A stretch of 60,463 bases of DNA from Fusobacterium mortiferum ATCC 9817. GTDB taxonomy: Bacteria > Fusobacteriota > Fusobacteriia > Fusobacteriales > Fusobacteriaceae. The notes below the pieces were generated by a model that ran no database searches, was not told the origin of the DNA, and worked only from the letters and a program-made list of their open reading frames with translations. Each line of letters opens with the position of its first letter. Position 1 is the first letter of the stretch. The stretch covers positions 213,193-273,655 of the forward strand of contig NZ_GL987993.1 of the NCBI RefSeq assembly GCF_000158195.2. The letters run 5' to 3'. This document shows positions 1 to 8,548 of the stretch, one piece after another. A program made the position numbers and the translations under genes.

Positions 1-216
<216 letters not shown>

Positions 217-346
217 ATCTATATAACTCAGCAAAATTTACTGATTATTTTACACCAATTTATTGTTGTGTTTGCATTAATTGTCTTTCTCTATTCTGTT
301 GCTAATGTCCTTATTCATCAGTTCCGCTCTCTCGCGGACAAGGTAT
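217..346 (-). other. rRNA operon leader (left copy)
   Basis: This is the transcribed leader between the rRNA promoter and 16S. It is identical to the leader at 60241-60370. Near its start it can form a small GC-rich hairpin, TCCGC pairing with GCGGA around a GAGAGA loop, at 323-338. No protein-coding signal is convincing here. Confidence 0.7.
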
Positions 347-375
347 ATATTACCACAAATAATATTTTTCGTCAA
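347..375 (-). promoter_or_regulatory. rRNA operon promoter (left copy)
   Basis: On the minus strand, TTGACG (375-370) and TAATAT (352-347) are separated by exactly 17 bases. This is a near-consensus vegetative promoter firing into the leftward rRNA operon. Confidence 0.85.
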
Positions 376-432
376 TACTTTTTTTCATCTTTTTAAAAAA
401 AATTTGAATTTTTATTTTAAGCTAATATTTCT

Positions 433-461
433 TTGTAAAAGTTTAAATAAAATGATAAAAT
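433..461 (+). promoter_or_regulatory. Probable promoter of the M20 hydrolase operon
   Basis: TTGTAA and TAAAAT are separated by 17 bases, about 40 bases before the start codon. It is divergent from the rRNA promoter. The stretch 376-501 holds nothing else that I can name. Confidence 0.5.
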
Positions 462-501
462 ATAAAAGTATTTTTATTTTTCTAAAAAAGGGGATTTATT
501 T

Positions 502-1761
502 ATGAATGATTTTAAAGAAACCTTATCTCTAGCTGAAGAGATTTATTACAATCCTGAACTAGGATTTAAAGAGTTTAAAACTTCTAAACTAATAGAGAAT
601 TTTATAAAAAAGTATTTTCCACAAGAGAAAATTACTAAATTTTCTGAAACAGGTATTAAATTTAATTTAGGAGAAAAAAAATCTCTACATATTGCACTTA
701 TTGCTGAAATGGATGCTGTATATACACCATCACACTTTTATGCTAACAAAGAAACTGGTGCAGCCCACAACTGCGGTCATTATTCACAAGTTGCAATAAT
801 GCTTGATCTTTTAAAAAGACTTTCAACTGATAATGAATATAAATCTTTTGATTTTTCTCTTGGATTTGTTTTTACTCCTGCTGAAGAGTATTTAGATTTG
901 GAATTTAGAAAAAAGATGAAAGAAAATAATAGAATTACATATTTGGGAGGAAAACCTGAAGCTATAAAATTAGGTATTTTTAATGAATTTGATTTTGCTA
1001 TTGCCATACACTCTATGGGAGGAGAACCAACAAGAAGAAGTATTGAATTAAACTGTAATTTAGCTGGTTTTTTATATAAGTATTATACTTTCTTAGGAAA
1101 ACCTGCTCATGCTGGATTTGCTCCACAAGCTGGTATCAATGCTTATAGTATCTCCACTCTTTTCAATACCGCATTAGGACTTTTTAGGCAACAAATTGAT
1201 GAAAAATATATGGTAAGAATAAATCCTGTTATCTTAGATGCGCCTATGGGAACAAATGTAATTCCAGATAAAATAAAAATTGGGACAGATATTAGAGCAC
1301 ATTCTGTTGAATATATGTTAGAACTTTCTGAAAGACTAGATACTATAGCTCAATGTTCTGCCAAAGCTTTAGGTGGAGATGTTAAAATAGAAACAGAAAT
1401 GGGGTATCTACCTTTTTTACAATCCCATTATCTTTCTAATTTTGTTAGAGAAACTTTTAAAAATTTTCCAGAAATTGAGTATTGTAAAGAAAATTCCCCT
1501 GTAAGTGCAGCTGGGGATATTGGTGACTTATCGTATATTCTTCCTTGTATCCAAATTGGATATAATGGTTTTTCTGGAACTTTTCATGGAACAGATTTTA
1601 TACATAAAGATAATGAATATATTTTCTCAATATTCCCAAAATTTTTAATGAAAGTTCTTAAAGATATGAGTGGTAAAATTGATAAATCTAAGTTATATAA
1701 AAAAACTTATGAAGATTATAAAAAAATAATTGAAAAACTGGGAGGAGAAAATGAAAAATAA
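502..1761 (+). CDS. M20-family amidohydrolase/peptidase
   Basis: A 419-residue cytoplasmic metallohydrolase of the M20 family, probably the M20D group that removes acyl or aminoacyl groups from amino acids and includes the AbgA/AbgB subunits. The family signature AHNCGH is at residues 88-93 with candidate metal ligands Cys91 and His93. FTPAEE (about 124-129) supplies the acidic catalytic pair, and His170 and a late FHG motif complete the metal site. AGGGGA lies before the ATG. The next two genes overlap it or nearly so, so it is read with two membrane proteins. This suggests that an imported amide or peptide-like compound is hydrolysed. The substrate cannot be told from sequence. Confidence 0.85.
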   Translation: MNDFKETLSLAEEIYYNPELGFKEFKTSKLIENFIKKYFPQEKITKFSETGIKFNLGEKKSLHIALIAEMDAVYTPSHFYANKETGAAHNCGHYSQVAIMLDLLKRLSTDNEYKSFDFSLGFVFTPAEEYLDLEFRKKMKENNRITYLGGKPEAIKLGIFNEFDFAIAIHSMGGEPTRRSIELNCNLAGFLYKYYTFLGKPAHAGFAPQAGINAYSISTLFNTALGLFRQQIDEKYMVRINPVILDAPMGTNVIPDKIKIGTDIRAHSVEYMLELSERLDTIAQCSAKALGGDVKIETEMGYLPFLQSHYLSNFVRETFKNFPEIEYCKENSPVSAAGDIGDLSYILPCIQIGYNGFSGTFHGTDFIHKDNEYIFSIFPKFLMKVLKDMSGKIDKSKLYKKTYEDYKKIIEKLGGENEK

Positions 1762-2548
1762 AAATTTGCCTTATTTGATTATATTTTCTGTAATAGTAAT
1801 TTTAATTGCTGAACTTATTGGTTTTAAAGTACTTTCTATTGGAAAGTTTAAAATTGGTTTACTACCATTATTATTTGCTCTAATTATCACTATGATTTTA
1901 GCATTTAATATCTTCAGAAAAGGTATTTTAGAAAAAGTCTATAATGAAGAAAATGTTAATTTTGCTGGAAAATATTTAATAATTATAATGTTACCTCTTA
2001 TGGCTAAATATGGTGCTGATGTAGCTCCAAGATTAAAAGAAATAATATCTATAGGATGGATATTTTTAATTCAAGAATTAGGAAACGTAGGTACTGTAAT
2101 TATAGGGCTTCCAATCGCACTACTTATAGGACTTAGAAGAGAGGCTATCGGTTCTACTCTTGGGCTTGGTAGAGAAGGAGAACTTGCTTATATCTCTGAA
2201 AAATATACTTTAAACTCTGACGAAGGACGTGGTGTTCTTTCTATGTATATCTTCGGTACTCTTTTTGGAGCTATATTTTTTAGTGTTATCGCTCCTATAT
2301 TTTTAGAGATTGGTTTTAGAGTAGAAGCTCTTGCTATTGCTTCCGGAATGGGTTCTGCTAGTATGATGACTGCTGCTAGTTCAGCTCTTGCTGCTATTCA
2401 TCCTGAAAAAGCTGAAATAATAAGAGCTTATGCTGCTGCCAGTCAATTATTAACAAGTTTTATTGGAACATTTACTATGGTATTTATTGCCGTTCCTCTA
2501 CAAAGATTTATGTATAACAAGTTAACTGGAGGTAAAAAAAATGACTAA
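1751..2548 (+). CDS. DUF3100-type membrane protein
   Basis: A hydrophobic protein of about 265 residues with roughly seven membrane spans and small-residue-rich segments (GMGSASMMTAASSALAA) typical of transporters. I place it with the DUF3100 family from memory; no reaction is established for it. A longer reading could start at a TTG at 1730. The ATG at 1751 is preferred because GGGAGGAG sits just before it, giving an 11-base overlap with the M20 gene. Translational coupling with that gene suggests uptake or efflux of the hydrolase substrate or product, which is inference only. Confidence 0.75.
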   Translation: MKNKNLPYLIIFSVIVILIAELIGFKVLSIGKFKIGLLPLLFALIITMILAFNIFRKGILEKVYNEENVNFAGKYLIIIMLPLMAKYGADVAPRLKEIISIGWIFLIQELGNVGTVIIGLPIALLIGLRREAIGSTLGLGREGELAYISEKYTLNSDEGRGVLSMYIFGTLFGAIFFSVIAPIFLEIGFRVEALAIASGMGSASMMTAASSALAAIHPEKAEIIRAYAAASQLLTSFIGTFTMVFIAVPLQRFMYNKLTGGKKND

Positions 2549-3035
2549 AAAATTATTTGAAAATTATTTTATAAAAAATCTTTCAATACTAACTCTAAGT
2601 TTATCTTTAATTCTTTTCACTCAATGGATTAAAGTTTTAAAATATGGAGATAAAGGACCTCAAATTACTATTTATACATTCTTAGGATTATTTTGTCTAG
2701 GATTATTTGCTATTATAGGAATAATTTTACAAAGAGTTATGCAAAAAGCTCCTATTAAATTTATAAGAGATTTTCCTATCTTAGGTTGGGTATCTATTAC
2801 TTCTTTATTCTTCTGTATGATAAGTACAGAGGTTATAAAAGCTATTAACTCTGTTGATTTCTTATCTATTACTACCCCAATACTTACTTATGCTGGTATT
2901 TCAGTAGCTAATAAATTAGAAACTTTAAGAAGTTTATCATGGAAAGTTGCAATAACAGGAATTTTCGTATTTATAGGAACTTATCTAGGTTCTGCTACTT
3001 TAGCACAATTTGGATTATTTCTTTCAAATAAATAA
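2541..3035 (+). CDS. Small membrane protein, partner of the DUF3100 protein
   Basis: A 164-residue protein with about four to five predicted membrane spans and no signal peptide or catalytic motif. I do not recognise its family. It overlaps the preceding gene by eight bases and is followed by a terminator, so it is the last gene of the M20 operon. Two adjacent and overlapping membrane proteins of unequal size suggest a two-subunit transporter. Nothing in the sequence shows the substrate. Confidence 0.75.
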   Translation: MTKKLFENYFIKNLSILTLSLSLILFTQWIKVLKYGDKGPQITIYTFLGLFCLGLFAIIGIILQRVMQKAPIKFIRDFPILGWVSITSLFFCMISTEVIKAINSVDFLSITTPILTYAGISVANKLETLRSLSWKVAITGIFVFIGTYLGSATLAQFGLFLSNK

Positions 3036-3040
3036 AAAAG

Positions 3041-3064
3041 TAGGGACCGAGTAATCAGTCCCTA
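3041..3064. terminator. Hairpin between converging transcripts
   Basis: TAGGGAC pairs with GTCCCTA around a ten-base loop, between the ends of the M20 operon and the convergent aminopeptidase gene. The U-run is weak on both sides. Confidence 0.5.
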
Positions 3065-3068
3065 TCTT

Positions 3069-4457
3069 CTATCCTCTCTTATAAAATGCCTTATAAGCTC
3101 TATAAGTTTCATATACATCTAGTTTTGATGATACTTCAAATGGTGAATGCATAGCTAGAAGTGCTGGTCCTATATCTATTGTTCTTATTCCTAAATGAGC
3201 AAGGTACATAGCTACTGTACCTCCTCCACCTTCATCTACTTTCCCTAACTCTCCTATTTGCCAACATACATTTTCTTTATTTAAAATTCTTCTAATTTTT
3301 CCTACATACTCAGCATCAGCATCATTTGTTCCACTCTTTCCTCTAGCTCCAGTATATTTAGTTACAACTACTCCAAAACCTATTTTAGCTGCATTTTGTA
3401 TATCATGTACTCCTTTAAATATAGGGTCTACACCAGCATTTACATCTGAAGATAGAGATTGAGAATTCCAAAGTACTCTTCTCAACATCATTTCATTAAA
3501 ATGACCTTTAGATTTTTCTAAAATATCTCCTGTTATATATACTAAATAATCTGATTTTAGTCCTGTGCTTCCAGAAGAACCAATTTCCTCTTTATCTGCT
3601 AAGAAACAGATAGCTGTTTTGTCAGGAGTCTTTTCTAAATCTGTTATTGCTCTCATAGAAGTATATCCACAGATTCTATCATCTTGTCCATAAGCTCCTA
3701 TCATAGATTGGTCAAATCCTATATCTCTTGCTTTCCCAGCTGGTACTAACTCAAGCTCTGCAGATATAAAATCTTCTTCTATTATTCCATAATCTCTATT
3801 TAAAATCTCTAAAACTGCATATTTTACCTTAGATTTTATCTCCTTATTATCAATTGTAGTAGGAATACTTCCTACTATTATTTGAAGTTCTTCTCCTTTA
3901 ATTACCTCTCCTGTTTTTCTATCTCCTTGTATTTTGGCTGCTAAATGAGGTAAAATATCTGGAATTGTAAATACTGGGTCATTATCTTTTTCACCAATAA
4001 CTATCTCTACTAATTTACCGTTTTCTAAAATTACTACTCCATGAAGTGCTAAAGGGATAGAAGCCCATTGATATTTTTTTATTCCACCATAATAATGAGT
4101 TTTCATATATGCTAGTTCAAACTCTTCATATAATGGATTTCCTTTTAAATCTAATCTTGGTGAGTCTATGTGTGACACTACATAATTTATTCCTTTTTCT
4201 AAATCCTCTTTTCCTATCACCGCTAAAACAAGATTTTTTCCTCTATTTACATAATAGATTTTATCTCCTGGAATAAGTTGATCCTTAGTATCAGCACTCA
4301 CAAATCCTTTACTCTCAATATATTTTATTCCTTCATTTACAAACTCTCTCTCAGTTTTTCCTAAGTCTAAAAACTTTTTATAACCTTCACTGAATTTAAA
4401 AATTTCTGTTAAATTTTTTATTTTTTTCCAACCGTTTTCTATCTTGTATTCCATCAT
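3069..4457 (-). CDS. M18-family aminopeptidase
   Basis: A cytoplasmic zinc aminopeptidase of the M18 (aspartyl aminopeptidase / aminopeptidase I) family that removes N-terminal residues from peptides. The metal-site motifs are visible in order: SHIDSPRLDLKG (His), GQDDRICGY (bridging Asp), DKEEIGSSGS (catalytic Glu pair), DVNAGVDP, and a C-terminal LAMHSPFE (His). The open frame can be extended to a TTG at 4469, but GGAGG overlaps that codon. The tandem ATGs at 4457 and 4454 are correctly spaced from it, giving about 462 residues, normal for the family. It is a single-gene unit with its own extended -10 promoter and fits peptide- and amino-acid-based fusobacterial metabolism. Confidence 0.92.
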   Translation of the reverse strand: MMEYKIENGWKKIKNLTEIFKFSEGYKKFLDLGKTEREFVNEGIKYIESKGFVSADTKDQLIPGDKIYYVNRGKNLVLAVIGKEDLEKGINYVVSHIDSPRLDLKGNPLYEEFELAYMKTHYYGGIKKYQWASIPLALHGVVILENGKLVEIVIGEKDNDPVFTIPDILPHLAAKIQGDRKTGEVIKGEELQIIVGSIPTTIDNKEIKSKVKYAVLEILNRDYGIIEEDFISAELELVPAGKARDIGFDQSMIGAYGQDDRICGYTSMRAITDLEKTPDKTAICFLADKEEIGSSGSTGLKSDYLVYITGDILEKSKGHFNEMMLRRVLWNSQSLSSDVNAGVDPIFKGVHDIQNAAKIGFGVVVTKYTGARGKSGTNDADAEYVGKIRRILNKENVCWQIGELGKVDEGGGGTVAMYLAHLGIRTIDIGPALLAMHSPFEVSSKLDVYETYRAYKAFYKRG

Positions 4458-4493
4458 CTCATCCTCCAAATTGAAATAGTCTTCTCTTTTTCT

Positions 4494-4502
4494 AGTATAG
4501 CA
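4494..4502 (-). promoter_or_regulatory. Extended -10 promoter of the aminopeptidase
   Basis: TGCTATACT on the minus strand is an extended -10 element about 37 bases before the aminopeptidase start codon. No good -35 is seen, which is acceptable for an extended -10 promoter. Confidence 0.45.
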
Positions 4503-4511
4503 TAAAAAAAT

Positions 4512-4547
4512 AAAAATCCCTCTTCATTTTTTGAAAAAGGGATTTTT
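4512..4547 (-). terminator. Intrinsic terminator-like hairpin
   Basis: AAAAATCCCT pairs with AGGGATTTTT, and on the minus strand a long U-rich run follows. It sits upstream of the aminopeptidase promoter, so it probably blocks antisense readthrough from the right. It belongs to no obvious gene. Confidence 0.45.
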
Positions 4548-4666
4548 ATTTTACTAATCTATATAAAATATTTTGGGGAAAGATTTATGATATAGTAATA
4601 CTATTTTTCAATGTCATTTATGTGAAATTTATAAGTTATTTTAGCTGCTTTAATTTAAAAAATAGT

Positions 4667-4695
4667 TTGACTTTTAAGAGTTTTTCATATATACT
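4667..4695 (+). promoter_or_regulatory. Promoter of the queuosine-precursor transporter
   Basis: TTGACT and TATACT are separated by exactly 17 bases. Transcription would start about 30 bases before the riboswitch. Between 4548 and 4660 I see only AT-rich sequence. Confidence 0.75.
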
Positions 4696-4731
4696 ATTTC
4701 TGAAAATTAAATAAACTCTTGTTTAGACAAG

Positions 4732-4771
4732 GAGATGTTCTACACAGACAAACCATCTATAAAAAACTAGG
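4732..4771 (+). promoter_or_regulatory. preQ1-I riboswitch
   Basis: The segment has the class I preQ1 aptamer layout. A short stem is formed by AGATG (4733-4737) and CATCT (4754-4758). The loop begins with the diagnostic TTCTACA, and the A-rich tail TATAAAAAACTAGG folds back as a pseudoknot. It is followed by a terminator hairpin at 4799-4823 and then a Vut-family transporter gene, which is the expected target. Binding of preQ1 should favour termination and lower transporter expression. Confidence 0.9.
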
Positions 4772-4798
4772 CCAAAATTTAAAGTAATTATTTATTTT

Positions 4799-4823
4799 AA
4801 AGAGCAGAGTTTTTCTGCTCTTT
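4799..4823 (+). terminator. Expression-platform terminator of the preQ1 riboswitch
   Basis: A ten-base-pair stem, AAAGAGCAGA with TCTGCTCTTT, is followed directly by Ts. It lies between the aptamer and the transporter start codon, so it works as a conditional terminator. Confidence 0.85.
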
Positions 4824-4874
4824 TTTATTAGTTATTTTATCTTCCTAGTTTTTTAATAAACTTAGGAGGATAGA

Positions 4875-5585
4875 ATGATATTTAGAAATGAATTACTTTG
4901 GTTTTGCATGCTAGTTATTAACTTTGGATTAATACTTTTTGCTTATAAGAAATTTGGAAGAATTGGACTTTATGCTTGGATACCAATTTCAACTATTTTA
5001 GCTAATATTCAAGTTGTTCTTTTAGTTGACTTATTTGGCTTTGGAACTACATTGGGAAATATTCTATATGCAGGAGGATTTTTAGTTACAGATATTTTAG
5101 CTGAAAACTATGGAAGAAAAGAAGCTCAAAGAGCTGTATATTTAGGATTTTTCTCTCTTATTGCAATGACTTTAATTATGCAGATAGCTGTATCTTTTAC
5201 ACCTTCTAATATTGAAGAGGGAATTATAACATTCAATGGTGTTAAAAGAGTATTTGATTTTATGCCAAGAATAGTAATAGCTTCTCTTATCTCATACCTT
5301 ATCTCTCAAACTCACGATATTTGGGCTTATGAGTTTTGGAAAAAAAAATATAGTGAACCAAAACATATTTGGATAAGAAATAATGCTAGTACTATGGTTA
5401 GCCAACTTATAGATAATGCTTGTTTTACTTTAATAGCTTTCTATGGAGTTTATCCAAAAGAGGTATTAATTGAAATTTTCCTAACTACGTATTTTATGAA
5501 ATTCTTAGTAGCTGTATGTGACACTCCATTTGTATATATAGCTCACTACTTAAAAAAGAAGAATTTAATAGAACAAGTTATATGA
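4875..5585 (+). CDS. yhhQ: Queuosine precursor transporter (YhhQ/Vut family)
   Basis: A 236-residue inner-membrane protein with about six spans, of the Vut_1/YhhQ family that imports queuosine precursors such as preQ1 or preQ0. Typical stretches are the GGFLVTDILAENYGR segment near residues 77-91 and a late membrane segment with Asn-Ala-Cys-Phe. It starts at an ATG five bases after AGGAGG. The preQ1-I riboswitch and terminator directly upstream support the substrate independently of homology. It is transcribed alone and ends at the hairpin at 5594-5617. Confidence 0.92.
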   Translation: MIFRNELLWFCMLVINFGLILFAYKKFGRIGLYAWIPISTILANIQVVLLVDLFGFGTTLGNILYAGGFLVTDILAENYGRKEAQRAVYLGFFSLIAMTLIMQIAVSFTPSNIEEGIITFNGVKRVFDFMPRIVIASLISYLISQTHDIWAYEFWKKKYSEPKHIWIRNNASTMVSQLIDNACFTLIAFYGVYPKEVLIEIFLTTYFMKFLVAVCDTPFVYIAHYLKKKNLIEQVI

Positions 5586-5593
5586 TTATAAAA

Positions 5594-5617
5594 AAGAGGA
5601 GCAAAATTGCTCCTCTT
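5594..5617. terminator. Bidirectional terminator
   Basis: A ten-base-pair stem, AAGAGGAGCA with TGCTCCTCTT, is flanked by A-runs and T-runs. It serves both the rightward transporter and the leftward CofE-like gene. Confidence 0.85.
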
Positions 5618-5623
5618 AATTTT

Positions 5624-6817
5624 TTATTCATCTATATAGTTATCAAAATATCCTTGAATTAAGATAATAGGTGTTCCTTTATCTCCACTTCCAGAAGTTA
5701 AGTCACAAAGAGATCCTATTAAGTCAGTTAATCTTCTTGGAGTAGTTCCTTGAGTTATCATTTGTCCTTTTAAATCAGAATCTTTACTCTTAATAGCTTC
5801 AGTTACAGCTTTTTGTAATTCTTCTCCTTTTAAATCAGCTAAATCATTATCAGCTAGATATTTTAATTTTATTTCATTTGGAGTTCCCTCTAATCCATCA
5901 GTATATCCTGGTGAAACAACAGGGTCAGCAAGTTCCCAAATCTTTCCAACTGGATCTTTAAATGCTCCATCTCCATAAACCATAACTTCAATATTTTTTC
6001 CAGTTTTATCTTTTAACATTTTTTGGATTTTTACAACTAACTCTTTACAATCGCGAGGGAATAATTTTACACTATCCTCAGTTGCTTTATTTGAACCTAA
6101 TAATCCATAATCAGAGTTATATCCAGAACCATTTACAGAAGTAGTTAAGATTTCATCCATTCCATAAACTATTTTAGCTCCAGCTTTTTTTAGTAATTTT
6201 TTAGTTCTCACACGAGTGTGAATATCACAGTTTAATACACAATCAGTATATTTTAAGATAGCAGTAGGATTATTAGCAAAAATAACTTCAACTTCTGCCC
6301 CTTGCTCTCTAATTAATTGTGAATAATACTCTATATAGTTTACTCCTGTAAATACATGAATTGGATTTCCAAATTTTTCCGTAAACTCAGCTTCAGTTAA
6401 AATATCTGTCCAAGGATTAACTCCTTTTTCATCTAGTAAATCATAATCTATAAAGTGGTTTCCAACTTCATCAGAAGGATAGCTAAACATTAAAACTATT
6501 TTTTTAGCTCCTCTTGCAATTCCTTTTAAGCAAACAGAAAATCTATTTCTACTTAAAATTGGAAATATAAGTCCTATTGTATTCTCTCCATATTTCTCTT
6601 TTACATCAGCTGCAATATCATCAATTGTAGCATAGTTTCCTTGAGCTCTAGCTACTATTGATTCAGTAATAGCCACTACATCTCTATCTCTTAATACAAT
6701 ATTTTCTGATTCAGCAGCAGCTAAAACAGCATCTACTGTAAATACAGATATATCATCTCCTTGCTTAATAATTGGTGCACGAAGTCCTCTTGATATAGTT
6801 CCTACTAATCTTCCCAT
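5624..6817 (-). CDS. CofE-like F420-0:gamma-glutamyl ligase family protein
   Basis: A 397-residue soluble protein whose first half carries hallmarks of the CofE family (amide-bond formation between F420-0 and glutamate in archaea and actinobacteria). Examples are the DRDVVAITESIVARAQGN segment near residues 43-60 and later a GDGAFKDPVGKIWELADP segment. No other F420 gene is visible here, and fusobacteria are not known to make F420. The actual substrate is therefore unknown and may be another amide ligation. It stands alone between terminators. The ATG at 6817 has a weak AAGGAG-like site. The family call is firm and the reaction is not. Confidence 0.8.
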   Translation of the reverse strand: MGRLVGTISRGLRAPIIKQGDDISVFTVDAVLAAAESENIVLRDRDVVAITESIVARAQGNYATIDDIAADVKEKYGENTIGLIFPILSRNRFSVCLKGIARGAKKIVLMFSYPSDEVGNHFIDYDLLDEKGVNPWTDILTEAEFTEKFGNPIHVFTGVNYIEYYSQLIREQGAEVEVIFANNPTAILKYTDCVLNCDIHTRVRTKKLLKKAGAKIVYGMDEILTTSVNGSGYNSDYGLLGSNKATEDSVKLFPRDCKELVVKIQKMLKDKTGKNIEVMVYGDGAFKDPVGKIWELADPVVSPGYTDGLEGTPNEIKLKYLADNDLADLKGEELQKAVTEAIKSKDSDLKGQMITQGTTPRRLTDLIGSLCDLTSGSGDKGTPIILIQGYFDNYIDE

Positions 6818-6924
6818 ACTCTTACTCCTTTTTTATTTATTTAGAATTTTTACAAGAGTATTATATCATATTTTTTGAAAAAATATTATTAAAAATTAAA
6901 AAAATAAAAGAAAAATAAGTTATT

Positions 6925-8535
6925 TTAATTATTATAATTTTTAAATCCTCCAGAGAGATTATATACATCAAATCCATAATTTAATAATATGTTTTGAGCA
7001 ACATTTCCAGTTGTCCCTTTATTACAATGAACAACTATTTTTTTATCTCTAGGTAACTCATTTAATTTTTCCCTCAATTTTTCTAAAGGAATATTTATTG
7101 CTCCCTCTATATGAGCTGAATTATATTGATTTTCTGAACGAGTATCAATTATTAAATATTCAGAAAAATTAGCCTTTAGTTCTTCTGGAGTTATTATTTT
7201 ATTTCTTCCATTTATAGCATTATCTAAAATCATTCCTGTATAAGTAACAGGGTCTTTAGTAGTAGAAAAAGGTGGAGCATAAGCTAAATCTATATGAAAT
7301 AATTGATCCACAGTTGCCCCAAAAGTTAAAAGAGTAGCAAATACATCTAATCTCTTGTCCACTCCATTTTCTCCAACTATCTGTACTCCTAGTAATTTAC
7401 CTGTTTTTCTATCTGCAATAGCTTTTATCATCATCTCTCTTGAGCTTTCTAAATACTCAGTTTGATTTGGCTTTATATTATGGATAATTTCAATATCATA
7501 TCCTCTAGCTTCTGCTTCCTCTTGAGATAATCCAGTTTTTCCAACTACAAGATTAAAAACTCTAAATATTGAAGTTCCTAAAACACCTTTAAACTCTAAA
7601 TTTCCACCTGTCAATCTATCTCCTAAGATTCTTCCCATCTTATTAGCTGTTGACCCCAAAGGTAGATATATTTCCTCTCCAGTTATACCTGAATAGACCA
7701 AAGCACAATCCCCAGCTACATATATATCTTTTATATTAGTTTCAAGATATTTATTAACTTTTATAGCTCCCTCTCTACTAACTTCTATTCCTGTTTCCTG
7801 TAAAAACTCTGTATTTGGAATCACTCCTATAGCTCCAATTATAAGCTCTCCCTCAATCTCTTTTCCACTAATAGTTTTTATCCTATTTTTTTCAATAGTT
7901 TTAATAGAATCCTTTAAAATTACTTCTATTCCTTGTTTTTTCAGATATTTTTCTAACATTCTACTGATGTCTTTATCTAATTTTCCACCTATTCTATCCT
8001 CTTGTTCTATAAGAGTAGTTTTTATTCCTCTAGAAGTAAGATTTTCTAACATCTCTAACCCTATAAAACCTCCTCCTATAACAAGAGTACTCTTAGGATT
8101 ATTTTTATCTATAAACTCTTTTATTCTATCTCCATCTTCAACATTTCTAACATAGAAAATATTTTCCCCTTTATACTCTAGCTCTCTTGCTCTAGCACCA
8201 CTTGTAATCACTAATTTATCATAGGTATCTAAAAATTCCTCTCCAGTAATCTCATTTTTAACTAGAATTTTTTTCTCTTCTACAATTACTTTCTCAACTT
8301 TATGAGCTGTAAAAATATCCACATTAAACCTATCCTTAAACCATTTTACATCTCTAGGTGTTAAGTTTTTTCTCGATATATAATCCTCTCCTACATAATA
8401 GGGTATTCCACATCCAGAATAACTTATATCTCTTCCTGCTGTATAACAAACTATCTCCACTTCTTCACTATTTCTTCTAGCTTTTGCTATTACAGAAGTT
8501 CCTGCTGCAACAGCTCCAATAACTACTATTTTCAT
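6925..8535 (-). CDS. CoA-disulfide reductase-type flavoenzyme with C-terminal rhodanese domain
   Basis: A 536-residue fusion. Residues 1 to about 440 form an FAD/NAD(P)H pyridine-nucleotide-disulfide oxidoreductase: an N-terminal dinucleotide fold GAVAAGTS, the single redox cysteine Cys42 in SYSGCGIPY, a second nucleotide fold VIGGGFIGLE, and FAD motif YVAGDCA. Residues about 450-536 are a rhodanese domain with active Cys near 504 in VVHCNKGTTGN. This layout is known for CoADR-Rhd proteins that reduce CoA disulfide, persulfide or polysulfide. It is the last gene of the ArsR-headed operon, 13 bases after the permease, suggesting reduction of sulfur or metalloid-bound thiols. Confidence 0.88.
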   Translation of the reverse strand: MKIVVIGAVAAGTSVIAKARRNSEEVEIVCYTAGRDISYSGCGIPYYVGEDYISRKNLTPRDVKWFKDRFNVDIFTAHKVEKVIVEEKKILVKNEITGEEFLDTYDKLVITSGARARELEYKGENIFYVRNVEDGDRIKEFIDKNNPKSTLVIGGGFIGLEMLENLTSRGIKTTLIEQEDRIGGKLDKDISRMLEKYLKKQGIEVILKDSIKTIEKNRIKTISGKEIEGELIIGAIGVIPNTEFLQETGIEVSREGAIKVNKYLETNIKDIYVAGDCALVYSGITGEEIYLPLGSTANKMGRILGDRLTGGNLEFKGVLGTSIFRVFNLVVGKTGLSQEEAEARGYDIEIIHNIKPNQTEYLESSREMMIKAIADRKTGKLLGVQIVGENGVDKRLDVFATLLTFGATVDQLFHIDLAYAPPFSTTKDPVTYTGMILDNAINGRNKIITPEELKANFSEYLIIDTRSENQYNSAHIEGAINIPLEKLREKLNELPRDKKIVVHCNKGTTGNVAQNILLNYGFDVYNLSGGFKNYNN

Positions 8536-8548
8536 ATATCTCTCCTCA

